Assembly (NCBI RefSeq): GCF_900103785.1
Contig: NZ_FNHE01000005.1
Coordinates: 62,001-126,000, forward strand
From: Geodermatophilus siccatus
Lineage (GTDB): Bacteria > Actinomycetota > Actinomycetes > Mycobacteriales > Geodermatophilaceae
DNA length: 64,000 bases
Reading direction: 5' to 3'
Numbering within the stretch: position 1 is the first letter of the stretch; the number at the start of each line of letters is the position of its first letter. Under the pieces are notes generated by a model. The model searched no databases. It was not told the DNA's origin and saw only the letters and a list, made by a program, of their open reading frames with translations. Shown in pieces: positions 1-8,508 of this stretch. The translations under genes and the position numbers were made by a program.

Positions 1-126
1 CTGCAGGGAGCCGGTCACCAGGAGGGCGACGGCCAGATGGGTCGCGGTCAGCGTGGCCGCCAGCGCCCCGGCGAGGACCGCGATCTGCAGGCCGCGAGCC
101 GGGGGCCGGGCCGGTACGTCGTCCAC
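1..126 (-). CDS. membrane protein, N-terminal fragment (runs off the left edge)
   Basis: Only the first 42 codons are inside the window. They read from a GTG at 126 preceded by a good GGAAGG ribosome binding site about 7 nt upstream. The first 14 residues are polar and proline-rich (VDDVPARPPARGLQ). A hydrophobic segment of about 26 residues follows, rich in Ala, Leu and Val, which looks like a first transmembrane helix or an uncleaved signal anchor. No family can be named from so little sequence. The gene lies downstream of the tctC/scoB operon on the same strand, but a hairpin at 199-226 separates them, so it is probably a separate transcript. Confidence 0.6.
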   Translation of the reverse strand, partial: MDDVPARPPARGLQIAVLAGALAATLTATHLAVALLVTGSLQ

Positions 127-198
127 TGCTGGCCTTCCGTCGGGGAGCGCGTCCCCGACGGTCTCGGCGCGCCGGCCCGGCCGCTTGAGCGGACCGGG

Positions 199-226
199 CC
201 GGGCCCACCCCCAGGGGTGAGCCCGG
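199..226 (-). terminator. hairpin after the tct/sco operon
   Basis: A 13-bp stem with one mismatch (CCGGGCCCACCCC against GGGGTGAGCCCGG, nearly no loop) lies about 70 nt beyond the stop codon of the last operon gene. There is no U-tract, as is usual for actinobacterial intrinsic terminators. Confidence 0.5.
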
Positions 227-294
227 TCAGCCGAGCCAGGTCCGCGCCTGGTCCGGGCAGGTCGGCGACCGACTGCCGCCGGCGGGTCGACCGC

Positions 295-1272
295 TCAGCT
301 GCCGAGGAGGGGCTCGTACACCTCCTGGGTCCGGTCGAGGACCTCCTGCAGCTCGTCGGCGCCGCGGAACTCCTCGTCGATGTACTCCGCGCCCACCTGC
401 TCGACGACCGCGGGGTCGTCGTGCGCGGTGCGCAGCGCGTCCTCGAGGACGGTGACGACCTCCTCGGGCATCCCGGCCGGGCCGGCGAGGCCGAACGTCG
501 ACCCGGACAGGGTCAGCTCCGGGAAGCCGGACTCGACCAGGGTGGGCGTGTCCGGCAGCCAGGACAGCCGCTCCTCCGAGGAGACCGCCAGCGGCCGGAA
601 CTGCCCGCTGTCGATGTTCGCGGTGACGTCCGAGGAGGCGTTGATGAGGACGGCGTCGACGTTCCCGCCGAGCAGCGCCGTCGTCATCTCCGCGTTGCCG
701 TTGAACGGCACCGCGGTCACCTCGACGCCGTGGTCCTCGCGCAGCCGCTGCAGCTCGATGCCCTGCGGGGTCGAGGCCCCCGGGACGCCGACGGTGACGA
801 CGCCCGGCTGCTGCCGGGCGGCGGTGAAGAAGTCCGCGGCGGACCGGTACGGGGAGTCGGCACCGACCGCCAGGACGGAGGGCACCTCGGCCATGACCCC
901 GATCGGCGTGACGTCGTCCTTGGTGTACCCCACCTCGTTGGCCAGGGGCGTGAGGACCAGCGTCCCCGCGGTCACCAGGGACAGGGTGTGCCCGTCGGGC
1001 TCGGCGGCGATCAGCTCCTGGGTGGCGAGCGCACCCGAGCCGCCGGGCAGGTTCTCGACCACCACGGTCTGCCCCAGCTGATCCTCCAGCGAGGCGCCGT
1101 ACGCGCGGGCGGTCAGGTCGGTGGGCCCACCGGCTGCGTACGGGACGAGCAGCCGGATCTCCTCGCTCGGGTACGCGGCCGGGTCGCCGGCCGCGCTCCC
1201 TCCCTGCTCGGCGCAGGCGGTGAGCAGGCCGAGGGCGGTCAGCGCCGCGATGGTCCGGACGGGACGGGGCAT
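295..1272 (-). CDS. tripartite tricarboxylate transporter substrate-binding lipoprotein (TctC/Bug family), copy 1
   Basis: A 325-residue extracytoplasmic solute receptor that hands its ligand to the TctA/TctB membrane complex. The signal peptide ends in a lipobox (LTAC, Cys20), so the protein is lipid-anchored. The mature part shows Bug-family landmarks: IRLLVPYAAGGPTD near residue 40, VVVENLPGGSG near 70, and GNAEMTTALLGGNVDA near 200. The ATG is preceded by GGAGGCAACG. It is the last gene of the operon, 27 nt after scoB. Bug proteins bind carboxylates such as citrate, aromatic acids or dicarboxylates; the ligand cannot be read here. It is a clear paralogue of the genes at 4382 and 8509. Confidence 0.93.
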   Translation of the reverse strand: MPRPVRTIAALTALGLLTACAEQGGSAAGDPAAYPSEEIRLLVPYAAGGPTDLTARAYGASLEDQLGQTVVVENLPGGSGALATQELIAAEPDGHTLSLVTAGTLVLTPLANEVGYTKDDVTPIGVMAEVPSVLAVGADSPYRSAADFFTAARQQPGVVTVGVPGASTPQGIELQRLREDHGVEVTAVPFNGNAEMTTALLGGNVDAVLINASSDVTANIDSGQFRPLAVSSEERLSWLPDTPTLVESGFPELTLSGSTFGLAGPAGMPEEVVTVLEDALRTAHDDPAVVEQVGAEYIDEEFRGADELQEVLDRTQEVYEPLLGS

Positions 1273-1299
1273 CGTTGCCTCCAGGGACGTCGGGTGGCC

Positions 1300-1968
1300 T
1301 CAGCCGGGGGGGACCACGGCCAGGTCGGACGGGAAGGTCAGCCGGGCGCCGGTCACCGCCTGCAGGGCGTCGGGCGTGACGCCGGGCGCCACCTCCCGGA
1401 CGACGAAGCCCTCGGGGCCGACGTCGAGGACGGCCAGGTCGGTGTAGACCCGGTCCACGACGGCCGCGGCGGTCAGCGGGTAGGTGCAGTGCGCCAGCAG
1501 CTTCGGGCGGCCGTCGCGCGTGGTGTGCGTGGTCACGACGAGGACCCGCTTCGCACCCACGGCGAGGTCCATGGCCCCGCCGACGGCCGGCGGCAACGCG
1601 GCCTCGTCGGTGGCCCAGTTGGCCAGGTCGCCGGTCTCGGACACCTGGAAGGCGCCGAGCACGCTGACGTCGAGGTGCCCGCCGCGCATCATCACGAACG
1701 CGTCGGTGTGGTGGAAGAACGAGCCGCCGGGCAGCAGGGTCACCGGCTGCTTGCCGGCGTTGATCAGCTCCGGGTCCTCCTCGCCGGGCGTCGGTGCCGG
1801 TCCCATCCCGAGGATGCCGTTCTCGCTGTGGTAGACGATCTCCTTGTCCGGCCCCACCACGTCGGCGACGAGCGTGGGCAGGCCGATCCCGAGGTTGACG
1901 TAGGAGCCGTCGGGGATGTCGCGGGCGACCCGGCGGGCGACGTCCGTCGGTGACAGCGGGCGGATCAC
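1300..1968 (-). CDS. scoB: 3-oxoacid CoA-transferase, subunit B
   Basis: Beta subunit (222 aa) of a family I CoA transferase (SCOT/PcaJ/AtoA type), which moves CoA between acyl donors and acids through a glutamyl-CoA intermediate. The glycine-rich NLGIGLPT is at residues 25-32, and the SENG motif at 48-51 holds the expected catalytic Glu (Glu49). The start is GTG with AGAGGA upstream. It pairs with scoA, with a 73-nt gap formed by an R1 repeat. Context (carboxylate transporter, TPP enzyme) suggests activation of an imported or derived oxoacid; succinyl-CoA or acetyl-CoA as donor is inference. pcaJ or atoA are alternative names. Confidence 0.9.
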   Translation of the reverse strand: MIRPLSPTDVARRVARDIPDGSYVNLGIGLPTLVADVVGPDKEIVYHSENGILGMGPAPTPGEEDPELINAGKQPVTLLPGGSFFHHTDAFVMMRGGHLDVSVLGAFQVSETGDLANWATDEAALPPAVGGAMDLAVGAKRVLVVTTHTTRDGRPKLLAHCTYPLTAAAVVDRVYTDLAVLDVGPEGFVVREVAPGVTPDALQAVTGARLTFPSDLAVVPPG

Positions 1969-2041
1969 GATCCGTCCTCTCCGGCGCTCGTCGGTCCCGT
2001 GCCGGGGGATGCCGTGCCCCCGCGCGCCCTCGCGAGCTCGG
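1969..2041 (-). repeat. R1 junction element, copy scoA-scoB
   Basis: The gap between the scoA stop and the scoB start is exactly 73 nt (GTGA to GTGA period 77 bp), as in four other junctions of this window. It contains the GAGCTCGCGA core, the middle part with GGGGCACGGC, and the CGACGAGCGCCGG segment before the scoB ribosome binding site. The hairpin next to the stop is degraded here (GTGACC against GGGCGC). Confidence 0.75.
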
Positions 2042-2707
2042 TCACGGAGCCACCTCCACCACGCGGTCGACGAAGATGCCGGGCGTCACGACGGCCTCGG
2101 GGTCGAGCTCCCCCAGCTCGACGAACTCCCGCACCTGGACGACGGTCAGCGCGGCCGCCGTCGCCATCGTCGGACCGAAGTTGCGGGCCGCGGTGCGGTA
2201 GACGAGGTTGCCCCAGCGGTCGGCGCGGTGCGCCTTGATGAGCGCGACGTCCGCGGGCAGGGGCCGCTCGAAGACCTGGCGGCGGCCGTCGAGGACCCGG
2301 ACCTCCTTGCCCTCCGCGAGCAGCGAGTCCGCGCCGGTCGGTGTGAAGAAGCCGCCGAGTCCGGCGCCGGCCGCGCGCATCCGCTCGCTGAGGGTGCCCT
2401 GGGGGACGAGCTCCAGCTCGATCTCGCCGGCCCGCCAGAACTGCTCGAACCACACCGAGCCGGCCGAGCGCGGGTAGGAGCAGATGATCCGGCGGACGCG
2501 GCGCTCGCGGATCAGCGCCGCGATGTCGGTCTCCCCGCTGCCGGCGTTGTTGGTCACCACCGTGAGGTCCCGGGCCCCCTGCTCCAGCAGGGCGTGCACC
2601 AGCTCCACCGGGACGCCGGAGTTGCCGAAGCCGCCGACGAGCACGGTCGCGCCGTCGGCGACGTCCGCCACGGCCTCGGCGAGCGTGGCCACCCGCTTGT
2701 CGATCAC
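2042..2707 (-). CDS. scoA: 3-oxoacid CoA-transferase, subunit A
   Basis: Alpha subunit (221 aa) of the CoA transferase. The GGFGNSGVP motif near residue 25 is the family GGFG signature, and NNAGSGETD near 53 is also typical. The chosen start is the GTG at 2707, which overlaps the stop of the TPP enzyme by 4 nt (GTGA); the next residues IDKRV begin the usual family N-terminus. The upstream overlap and the R1 gap downstream show tight coupling with both neighbours. Substrate specificity cannot be read from sequence. Confidence 0.9.
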   Translation of the reverse strand: MIDKRVATLAEAVADVADGATVLVGGFGNSGVPVELVHALLEQGARDLTVVTNNAGSGETDIAALIRERRVRRIICSYPRSAGSVWFEQFWRAGEIELELVPQGTLSERMRAAGAGLGGFFTPTGADSLLAEGKEVRVLDGRRQVFERPLPADVALIKAHRADRWGNLVYRTAARNFGPTMATAAALTVVQVREFVELGELDPEAVVTPGIFVDRVVEVAP

Positions 2708-4398
2708 GGCGCCGCCTGCCGGCGCCGGTACCAGCGCGGCGAGGTGGACGGCGGCGGGGTGAGCGCCGCCCGGACCACCAGGACGTCCGGTCCCTGGGCG
2801 TCGAGGCTCGCCGCCAGTGCGGCGGCGAACTCCTCGCCGAAGCCGTCGACCGCGCGGGCCGGGACGCCGAACGACCGCGCGAGGGCGACGAAGTCCGGGG
2901 TGGTCAGGTCCACGCCCCGGGCCGGGACGCCGGAGTGCAGCTGGTCGAACCGCAGCATCCCGTAGCCGCCGTCGTCGACGAGGACGGTCGTGACCGGCAG
3001 CCGTTCCTGGGCGAGGGTGGCCAGCTCCCCGCAGGCGAACAGGAAGCCGCCGTCCCCCACCAGCGCCAGGGCCCGGCCCCTGCCCGCGGCGGCCGCGCCG
3101 ATCGCGGCGGGGAACGCGTAGCCGAGGGTCCCCCAGCCCAGCGCGTAGGCCAGCCGCCGCGGACCCGGCACGCGGGCGAAGGCGGCCGCCCAGTAGCCGG
3201 CGATGCACATGTCCGCGAGCAGCACCCCGGTCCGGTCCGACACCCGGTCGAGGGCGTCGAGCAGCCCCTCGGCCTGGGGCTCGTCCGCGCGCACCAGCGC
3301 CCGCACCTCCCCGGCCACCGCGTCCAGGGTGCTGCGGAGGGCGGGCAGACCGTCCCGCTGCGGCAGGCCGTCGAGCAGGGCGGCGAGCACGGCGGACACG
3401 TCGCCGGCCACGGTGACGTCGGCCGGGTAGTTCTTGCCGGCGTCGGCGGGGTCGACGTTGACGGCGAGCAGCGTCGGCGGGCGTGGCATCGCCCAGTTCT
3501 GGGTGTTCGTCCCGTCGAGGTCGCTGCCCAGGGAGACCACCAGGTCGGCCTCGTCCCACAGCCGGCCGACCGCGGGGACGTGCGGCGGGCCGGGCACCAG
3601 GCAGGGGTGGTCGGGCGGCAGCAGGCCGCGGCCGCCGAAGGTGGTGACCACCGGCGCGGCCAGGCGTTCGGCGAGCTCGCCGACGAGGTCGCCCGCTCCG
3701 GAGCGCAGCGCCCCGCCACCGGCCCACACCAGCGGGCGGCAGGCGCGGGCGAGCAGCTCGCGGGCGCGGGCCAGCTGGTCGCCGTCCACCGGCTGCTCGG
3801 GGTCGGGCGGCGCCGGCGCACGCCCGGGGCTGCCGGCCGGTGCGCCGAGGAGGTCGGTGGGGACCCCGAGGTAGACCGGTCCGGTGGCCGGCCGCAGGGC
3901 GGCCGAGCCGGCGCGGACGGTGTCCGCGTACAGGTCCCCGGGCGCCGCCGTCGCCACGGTGGCCTTGGTGACCGGGGCGAACATGGCGGCCTGGTCGCGG
4001 GTCTCGTGGAGCACGCCGCGGTACACGCCGGGACGCCGCAGTGTCGACGGGATGTCCGTGGCGACCACGAGCACCGGCGCCCCCGAGGCCATCGCCTCGC
4101 CCGTGGCGCCGAGCGTGTTCGCCGCACCCGGCCCCGTGGTCACCACGGCCACACCCAGCCGGCCCGTGGCGCGGGCGTACCCGTCGGCCGCGTACACGGC
4201 GGCCTGCTCGTGCCGGACCCCCACCACCCGGAGGCCCGCGGCGGCGGCGGCCTCCCAGACGGCGAGGTTGTGCACGCCGGGCAACCCGAACACCGTCTCC
4301 ACGCCGAGGTCCCGCAGGCCCGCGACCAGGGAGTCCGCGCCCGTCCCCGATGCCGGGCCGCCCGCTCCGGCCCAGGTCGCCTCAGCCGCCGACGACAT
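2704..4398 (-). CDS. thiamine-diphosphate enzyme of the acetolactate synthase/benzoylformate decarboxylase family
   Basis: A 564-residue enzyme with the three-domain layout of the family. The N-terminal PYR domain carries the catalytic Glu (VRHEQAAVYAADGYARATG, near residue 64), a central domain follows, and the C-terminal PP domain has GDGGFLFACGELATLAQE. The usual NN of the metal-binding motif is replaced by DD (VLVDDGGYG), seen in some non-biosynthetic members. No small regulatory subunit gene is adjacent, so branched-chain amino acid synthesis is unlikely. Between transporter and CoA transferase genes, decarboxylation or carboligation of a 2-oxoacid is plausible (inference). The ATG overlaps the preceding tctC by 17 nt. 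Confidence 0.85.
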   Translation of the reverse strand: MSSAAEATWAGAGGPASGTGADSLVAGLRDLGVETVFGLPGVHNLAVWEAAAAAGLRVVGVRHEQAAVYAADGYARATGRLGVAVVTTGPGAANTLGATGEAMASGAPVLVVATDIPSTLRRPGVYRGVLHETRDQAAMFAPVTKATVATAAPGDLYADTVRAGSAALRPATGPVYLGVPTDLLGAPAGSPGRAPAPPDPEQPVDGDQLARARELLARACRPLVWAGGGALRSGAGDLVGELAERLAAPVVTTFGGRGLLPPDHPCLVPGPPHVPAVGRLWDEADLVVSLGSDLDGTNTQNWAMPRPPTLLAVNVDPADAGKNYPADVTVAGDVSAVLAALLDGLPQRDGLPALRSTLDAVAGEVRALVRADEPQAEGLLDALDRVSDRTGVLLADMCIAGYWAAAFARVPGPRRLAYALGWGTLGYAFPAAIGAAAAGRGRALALVGDGGFLFACGELATLAQERLPVTTVLVDDGGYGMLRFDQLHSGVPARGVDLTTPDFVALARSFGVPARAVDGFGEEFAAALAASLDAQGPDVLVVRAALTPPPSTSPRWYRRRQAAP

Positions 4399-5347
4399 CG
4401 CGGAAGGTCTCCTCCGTCTCGGTGAACAGCCCGGCCAGGTCCGCGCTGCCCAGGAACTCCTCCGGCACGTACCGCGGGTCCAGGGCCTCGACGACGGCCT
4501 CGTCCTCGCTCGCGCTGCGCAGAGCGCCCTCGAGCGTCGAGACGACCTCGTCCGGCGTCTCCGCGGGCGCGATGACGCCGAACGTCGCCGTGCTCTGGGT
4601 CAGCTCCGGGTAGCCCAGCTCGACGAAGGTCGGCGCGTCGGCGTAGGGCAGCCGCTCCTCGGTGCCGACGGCCAGCAGCCGCAGCTCACCGGACTCGATC
4701 GCCGGCAGCACGTCCTGCGAGAGGTTCACGAAGCCGGCGGCGACGTTGCCGCCCAGCAGCGCGGTCTGCACCTCGGCGTTGCCCTCGAAGGGCACGACGG
4801 TCAGCGGCACGTCGTGGAGCTCGGTGATCCGCCGGGTCTCCGCCGCGTGGGTGTTGGTGGCTCCGGGGGTCCCGACGGTGACGGCCTGGGGGTCCTGCCG
4901 TGCCGCCTCGAACAGCGACTCCAGGTCCTGGTGCGGGGAGCCGGCCGGGACGACGATGCCGGAGGGCACCTGGGTGACCACGCCGATCGGGGCGAAGTCC
5001 TCGCGGGTGTAGCCGACGTCGTTGGCCAGGTAGTTGAGCACCGCGGTGGGCAGGGCCGTCATCGACAGCGTGTGGCCGTCGGGCTGCGACCCGATGAGCT
5101 CGGTGTACGCGGTGGCGCCGGACGCCCCGGGCAGGTTCTCGACGACGACCGGCCGGCCGAGCTCGCCCTCCAGGTGTGCGCCGAGCGCCCGCGCCGCGAT
5201 GTCGGTCGGGCCGCCGGCGGTGTAGGGCACCAGCAGGCGGATGTCCTCCGAGGGGTAGTCGGCGGCGACGGACGCGGGGTCCTCGGCGCACCCGGAGAGG
5301 GCGGCGGCGGTGACCAGCAGGGCGGCGAGGGGGCGCAGGGGTCTCAT
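4382..5347 (-). CDS. tctC: tripartite tricarboxylate transporter substrate-binding lipoprotein (TctC/Bug family), copy 2
   Basis: A 321-residue lipoprotein with lipobox LSGC (Cys20). Family motifs are IRLLVPYTAGGPTD, VVVENLPGASG and GNAEVQTALLGGNVAA. The ATG at 5347 overlaps the tctA stop in an ATGA, so this is the copy directly coupled to the transporter and the best candidate for the primary receptor. It resembles the copies at 295 and 8509 but differs in ligand-pocket loops, for example a TNTHAAE segment where the others have STPQGIE or TTSQAME. A longer upstream reading frame exists but lies inside tctA and lacks a signal peptide. Confidence 0.93.
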   Translation of the reverse strand: MRPLRPLAALLVTAAALSGCAEDPASVAADYPSEDIRLLVPYTAGGPTDIAARALGAHLEGELGRPVVVENLPGASGATAYTELIGSQPDGHTLSMTALPTAVLNYLANDVGYTREDFAPIGVVTQVPSGIVVPAGSPHQDLESLFEAARQDPQAVTVGTPGATNTHAAETRRITELHDVPLTVVPFEGNAEVQTALLGGNVAAGFVNLSQDVLPAIESGELRLLAVGTEERLPYADAPTFVELGYPELTQSTATFGVIAPAETPDEVVSTLEGALRSASEDEAVVEALDPRYVPEEFLGSADLAGLFTETEETFRDVVGG

Positions 5348-6948
5348 CGTTCTCCAGGGGCGGACGGGACGTCGGTGTCGACGCTGTCGGAGGTGCGGCG
5401 GGTGTCGCGCCCGGGCGTCGGTGCCGTGCCGAGGTCGGCCTCGCCCTCGGGTTCGACGTGCCGGAAGGCGGCACGCCGCCGCCGGGCCATGACGAGGCTG
5501 AGGACCACCACCGCGGCCATGACGGCCAGCAGGCCGCCGGACAGGGGGCGGGTCACGAAGACGTCGAGGCTGCCGCCGGACAGCAGCATCGACTGCCGGA
5601 ACGCCCGCTCCATGATCGAGCCGAGCACGAAGGCGAGGACCAGCGGACCGGGCTCGAAGCCGGTCTTCTTCATCAGCCAGCCGATGACGCCGAAGACCAG
5701 CACGACCCACATGTCGAAGGAGTCGTTGTTGACCGAGAAGACGCCGGCCATGGTCACCAGCAGCGCGAAGGCGGCGAGGACGCCGGCCCGCACCCGGAGC
5801 AGCTGCACGAAGACCCCGACCAGCGGGATGTTCAGGACCAGCAGCATCACGTTCCCGACGACCATCGAGGCGATCACGCCCCAGAAGATCTCCGGCTCCT
5901 CGCTGATCAGCTGGGGTCCCGGGGTCACCCCCTGGATCAGCAGGGCGCCGAAGATGAGCGCCAGCACCACGTTGGCCGGGATGCCGAGGGTCAGCAGCGG
6001 GATGAACGCCGAGGTGGACGACGCGTTGTTCGCCGTCTCGGGCCCGGCCACGCCCTCGATGGCGCCCCTGCCGAAGCGGCTGGGGTCCTTGGCGCGGCGC
6101 TTCTCCAGCGCGTAGGAGGCCAGCGAGGAGATCACCCCTCCGCCGCCGGGCAGCACCCCGATGACGAAGCCGAGCACCGAGCCGCGGGCGATGGCCCCGG
6201 AGGAGTCCCGGAGGTCCTGCCGCGTGGGCCAGATGTGCCTGATCCTGCGGGTGACCGCCTGCACCTTGTCGGTGCGTTCGAGGCTGTGCAGGATCTCGCC
6301 CACCCCGAACAGGCCCATGGCCACCGCGACGAAGTCCAGCCCGTCGAAGAGGGCGACCGAGCCGAACGTGAACCGGGTGGTGCCGGTGATGGGGTCCTGC
6401 CCCACGGTGGCCAGCAGCAGGCCCAGCGCCGCCATCGACAGGCTCTTCAGCGGCGACCCGCTGCCGAGGTAGGTGACCAGCAGGATGCCCAGGGCGGTCA
6501 GCGCGACGTACTCCGGCGGGCCGAAGGAGACCGCCAGGTCGGCCAGCGGCGGCGCGAGCAGCATCAGGCCGAGGACGGACAGGATCCCGCCGACGAACGA
6601 GCCGATGGCGGCGATGCCCAGCGCCGGCCCGGCCCGGCCCTGCCGAGCCATCTGGTAGCCGTCGAAGGTGGTGACGACCGAGGCCGCCTCGCCCGGCAGT
6701 CGCAGCAGCACCGAGGTGATCGTCCCGCCGTACATCGAGCCGTAGTAGATGCCGGCCAGCAGGATCACCGCGGTCGCCGGCTCGATGGTGTAGGTCAGCG
6801 GCAGCAGCAGCGCGATCGTGGCGGTGGGGCCCAGACCGGGCAGCACGCCGATGACGGTGCCGATGAGCACGCCGGCGAAGACGTAGAGCAGGTTGACCGG
6901 GTCGAGGGCGACCGCGAAGCCCTGGACGATGCCGTCGGAGATCCCCAC
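5344..6948 (-). CDS. tctA: tripartite tricarboxylate transporter, large membrane subunit TctA
   Basis: A 534-residue integral membrane protein with about 11-12 predicted helices. It forms the transport path and works as an ion-coupled symporter with TctB and a TctC receptor. Signature stretches are IGTVIGVLPGLGPTATIALL near residue 30, YGSMYGGTITSVLLRLPGEA near 72, and a second similar half including VLPGGGGVIS near 270. The start is GTG at 6948, one nucleotide after the tctB stop. The C-terminal tail after about residue 495 is hydrophilic and low complexity. It is the only TctA in the window, although three TctC receptors are present. Confidence 0.95.
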   Translation of the reverse strand: MGISDGIVQGFAVALDPVNLLYVFAGVLIGTVIGVLPGLGPTATIALLLPLTYTIEPATAVILLAGIYYGSMYGGTITSVLLRLPGEAASVVTTFDGYQMARQGRAGPALGIAAIGSFVGGILSVLGLMLLAPPLADLAVSFGPPEYVALTALGILLVTYLGSGSPLKSLSMAALGLLLATVGQDPITGTTRFTFGSVALFDGLDFVAVAMGLFGVGEILHSLERTDKVQAVTRRIRHIWPTRQDLRDSSGAIARGSVLGFVIGVLPGGGGVISSLASYALEKRRAKDPSRFGRGAIEGVAGPETANNASSTSAFIPLLTLGIPANVVLALIFGALLIQGVTPGPQLISEEPEIFWGVIASMVVGNVMLLVLNIPLVGVFVQLLRVRAGVLAAFALLVTMAGVFSVNNDSFDMWVVLVFGVIGWLMKKTGFEPGPLVLAFVLGSIMERAFRQSMLLSGGSLDVFVTRPLSGGLLAVMAAVVVLSLVMARRRRAAFRHVEPEGEADLGTAPTPGRDTRRTSDSVDTDVPSAPGER

Positions 6949-6949
6949 G

Positions 6950-7450
6950 TCAGCCCCCCAGCAGCTGGTCGACCGGGCCCGCGGGGAACGGCACGCCGAG
7001 GACGACGACGAAGACCAGGTGGAGGACGATCGCGCCCGCCACGGCGAGGACGAGGGCCATCCGCCAGGACTCGCCGCCCAGGAAGCGCAGCCACGCGAAC
7101 AGCAGCAGGAACGCCGAGACGACGAAGCCGATCGTCTGGAACAGGACGATGAAGAGCGCCAGGCCGGCCAGGCCCGCGACGATGCGCGCCGTCCCGGCCG
7201 TCCAGGGCTCGTAGTCCTCCGCCGGGTCGAGGAACAGCAGCACGACCGACGTGGCGATCAGGAGCCCGGCCACGATGGTCGGCCAGAGACCGGGGCCGGG
7301 CGCGGTGAGCTCGCCGAGTCCCATGTCCCGGCCCACGAGCACGGCGCCCACCCCCAGCGCCAGGAGCAGCAGCGGGGCGAGCCGGCGCAGCTCGGACCGG
7401 GCCGACCGGGGGTGTCGCGCGGGCGCCGGTGCTGGAGGAGACGCGGACAT
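6950..7450 (-). CDS. tctB: tripartite tricarboxylate transporter, small membrane subunit TctB
   Basis: A 166-residue protein with about four transmembrane helices: two after a proline/alanine-rich N-terminal tail (LAPLLLLALGVGAVLVG, then LWPTIVAGLLIATSVVLLF) and two long ones in the second half. This matches the small TctB subunit in size and layout. The ATG at 7450 is preceded by GAGGAACCC and is preferred over an upstream start that would overlap the promoter. It is the first gene of the operon and is divergent from the LysR gene. Confidence 0.88.
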   Translation of the reverse strand: MSASPPAPAPARHPRSARSELRRLAPLLLLALGVGAVLVGRDMGLGELTAPGPGLWPTIVAGLLIATSVVLLFLDPAEDYEPWTAGTARIVAGLAGLALFIVLFQTIGFVVSAFLLLFAWLRFLGGESWRMALVLAVAGAIVLHLVFVVVLGVPFPAGPVDQLLGG

Positions 7451-7487
7451 GGGTTCCTCGTCGGGTCGCGGCCGGGTGTGACGCCCG

Positions 7488-7518
7488 ACACTACGAGCGG
7501 GCATTGTTCGTGGTCCAA
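7488..7518 (-). promoter_or_regulatory. probable promoter of the tct/sco operon
   Basis: On the minus strand TTGGAC (7518-7513) and TAGTGT (7493-7488) are 19 nt apart, followed by about 40 nt to the tctB ATG. The -35 lies inside the LysR-type box at 7503-7519. Confidence 0.4.
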
Positions 7519-7519
7519 T
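7503..7519. promoter_or_regulatory. LysR-type T-N11-A box in the divergent tctB/lysR promoter
   Basis: ATTG and CAAT arms form ATTG-TTCGTGGTC-CAAT, which fits the T-N11-A rule for LysR-family binding sites. It sits in an AT-richer patch between the regulator and the operon. A second small dyad, ATTCCGAAT, adjoins it at 7518-7526. Likely bound by the LysR protein encoded at 7570. Confidence 0.5.
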
Positions 7520-7569
7520 TCCGAATCGGGACGCCGTTCATAACGCGTCTGCATCAATGGGGAGGAGCC

Positions 7570-8484
7570 GTGGAACTCCGCCACCTGCGGGCCTTCACCA
7601 CCGTCGCCGAGGAGCTGCACTTCGGCCGGGCGGCCCGCAGGCTGCACCTCGCCCAGCCGGCGCTGAGCCAGCAGGTCAAGCAGCTGGAGCAGGACGTCGG
7701 CGCGGCGCTGCTCGAGCGGACGACCCGGCAGGTGCGGCTCACCAGCGCGGGCGCGGTGTTCCTCGAGCACGCCCACCGCGTCCTGCGGGAGGCCGAGCTG
7801 GCCCGCGAGTCGGTGCTGGTCACCGAGCGGGGCGAGCGCGGTGAGCTGCGCGTGGGGGTCACCGGTGTGATCACCTGGCGGCTGCTCCCCCGCATGGCGC
7901 GCGCCTACCGCCGGCGCTACCCGCACGTGCGGCTGGAGCTGCGGCCGTCGGTGTTCAGCGCCGCCCAGGTGAGCGCACTGATCGACGGGGAGATCGACGT
8001 GGGCTTCCTGCGGGCGCCGGTGCCCGCGGGACCGCTGGCCAGCCGGGTCATCCTCAACGAGTCCCTCATGGCCGTGCTGCCGCAGGACCACCCGCTGGCC
8101 GGCCGGCCGGAGGTGGACCTGGCCGACCTGTCCGACGAGAACTTCGTCAGCTACGTCTCCATGCAGGGCTCGGCGCTGCGGGACGCCGCGGTGCACGCCT
8201 GCTTCTCCGCGGGCTTCACGCCGCGCGTGGTCCAGGAGGCGCCGGACACGCACACCGTCGTCGCGCTGGTGGGCGCCGCGGTCGGCGTGGCCCTGATGCC
8301 CGCGTCGGCCGAGACGCTGCAGATCGAGGGCGTCGTCTTCACGCCGATCGCCGGTGGCGTCGACGTCCGGGTGCCGATCGCCCTCGCCTGGCGTGGGGGC
8401 GACACCTCCCCGGTGCTGGCGAACTTCCTCGCCACCGCCGAGGAGGTGCTGCCCAGCCCCGGGCCCGGGAGGGGCGGCCCCTGA
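7570..8484 (+). CDS. LysR-family transcriptional regulator
   Basis: A 304-residue regulator. The winged HTH covers residues 1-60 (ELRHLRAFTTVAEELHFGRA, AQPALSQQVKQLE), and the periplasmic-binding-protein-like effector domain runs from about 90 to 295. The start is GTG at 7570, just after GGGGAGGAGCC; a longer frame would cross the divergent promoter and is not needed. The C-terminal half resembles BenM/CatM-type regulators (GELRVGVTG, VIALVGAAVG-like region), which sense small carboxylates. It is divergent from the tct/sco operon and very likely controls it; the effector is unknown. Confidence 0.92.
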   Translation: MELRHLRAFTTVAEELHFGRAARRLHLAQPALSQQVKQLEQDVGAALLERTTRQVRLTSAGAVFLEHAHRVLREAELARESVLVTERGERGELRVGVTGVITWRLLPRMARAYRRRYPHVRLELRPSVFSAAQVSALIDGEIDVGFLRAPVPAGPLASRVILNESLMAVLPQDHPLAGRPEVDLADLSDENFVSYVSMQGSALRDAAVHACFSAGFTPRVVQEAPDTHTVVALVGAAVGVALMPASAETLQIEGVVFTPIAGGVDVRVPIALAWRGGDTSPVLANFLATAEEVLPSPGPGRGGP

Positions 8485-8508
8485 CCGGCACCCGGACGCC
8501 ATCCGCGC

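Noticed and set aside
37-1953. Long plus-strand reading frame opposite tctC and scoB
   Set aside because: It is the antisense of two clear genes; its translation is Arg/Gly/Val-rich with no domain pattern, as expected of high-GC shadow frames.
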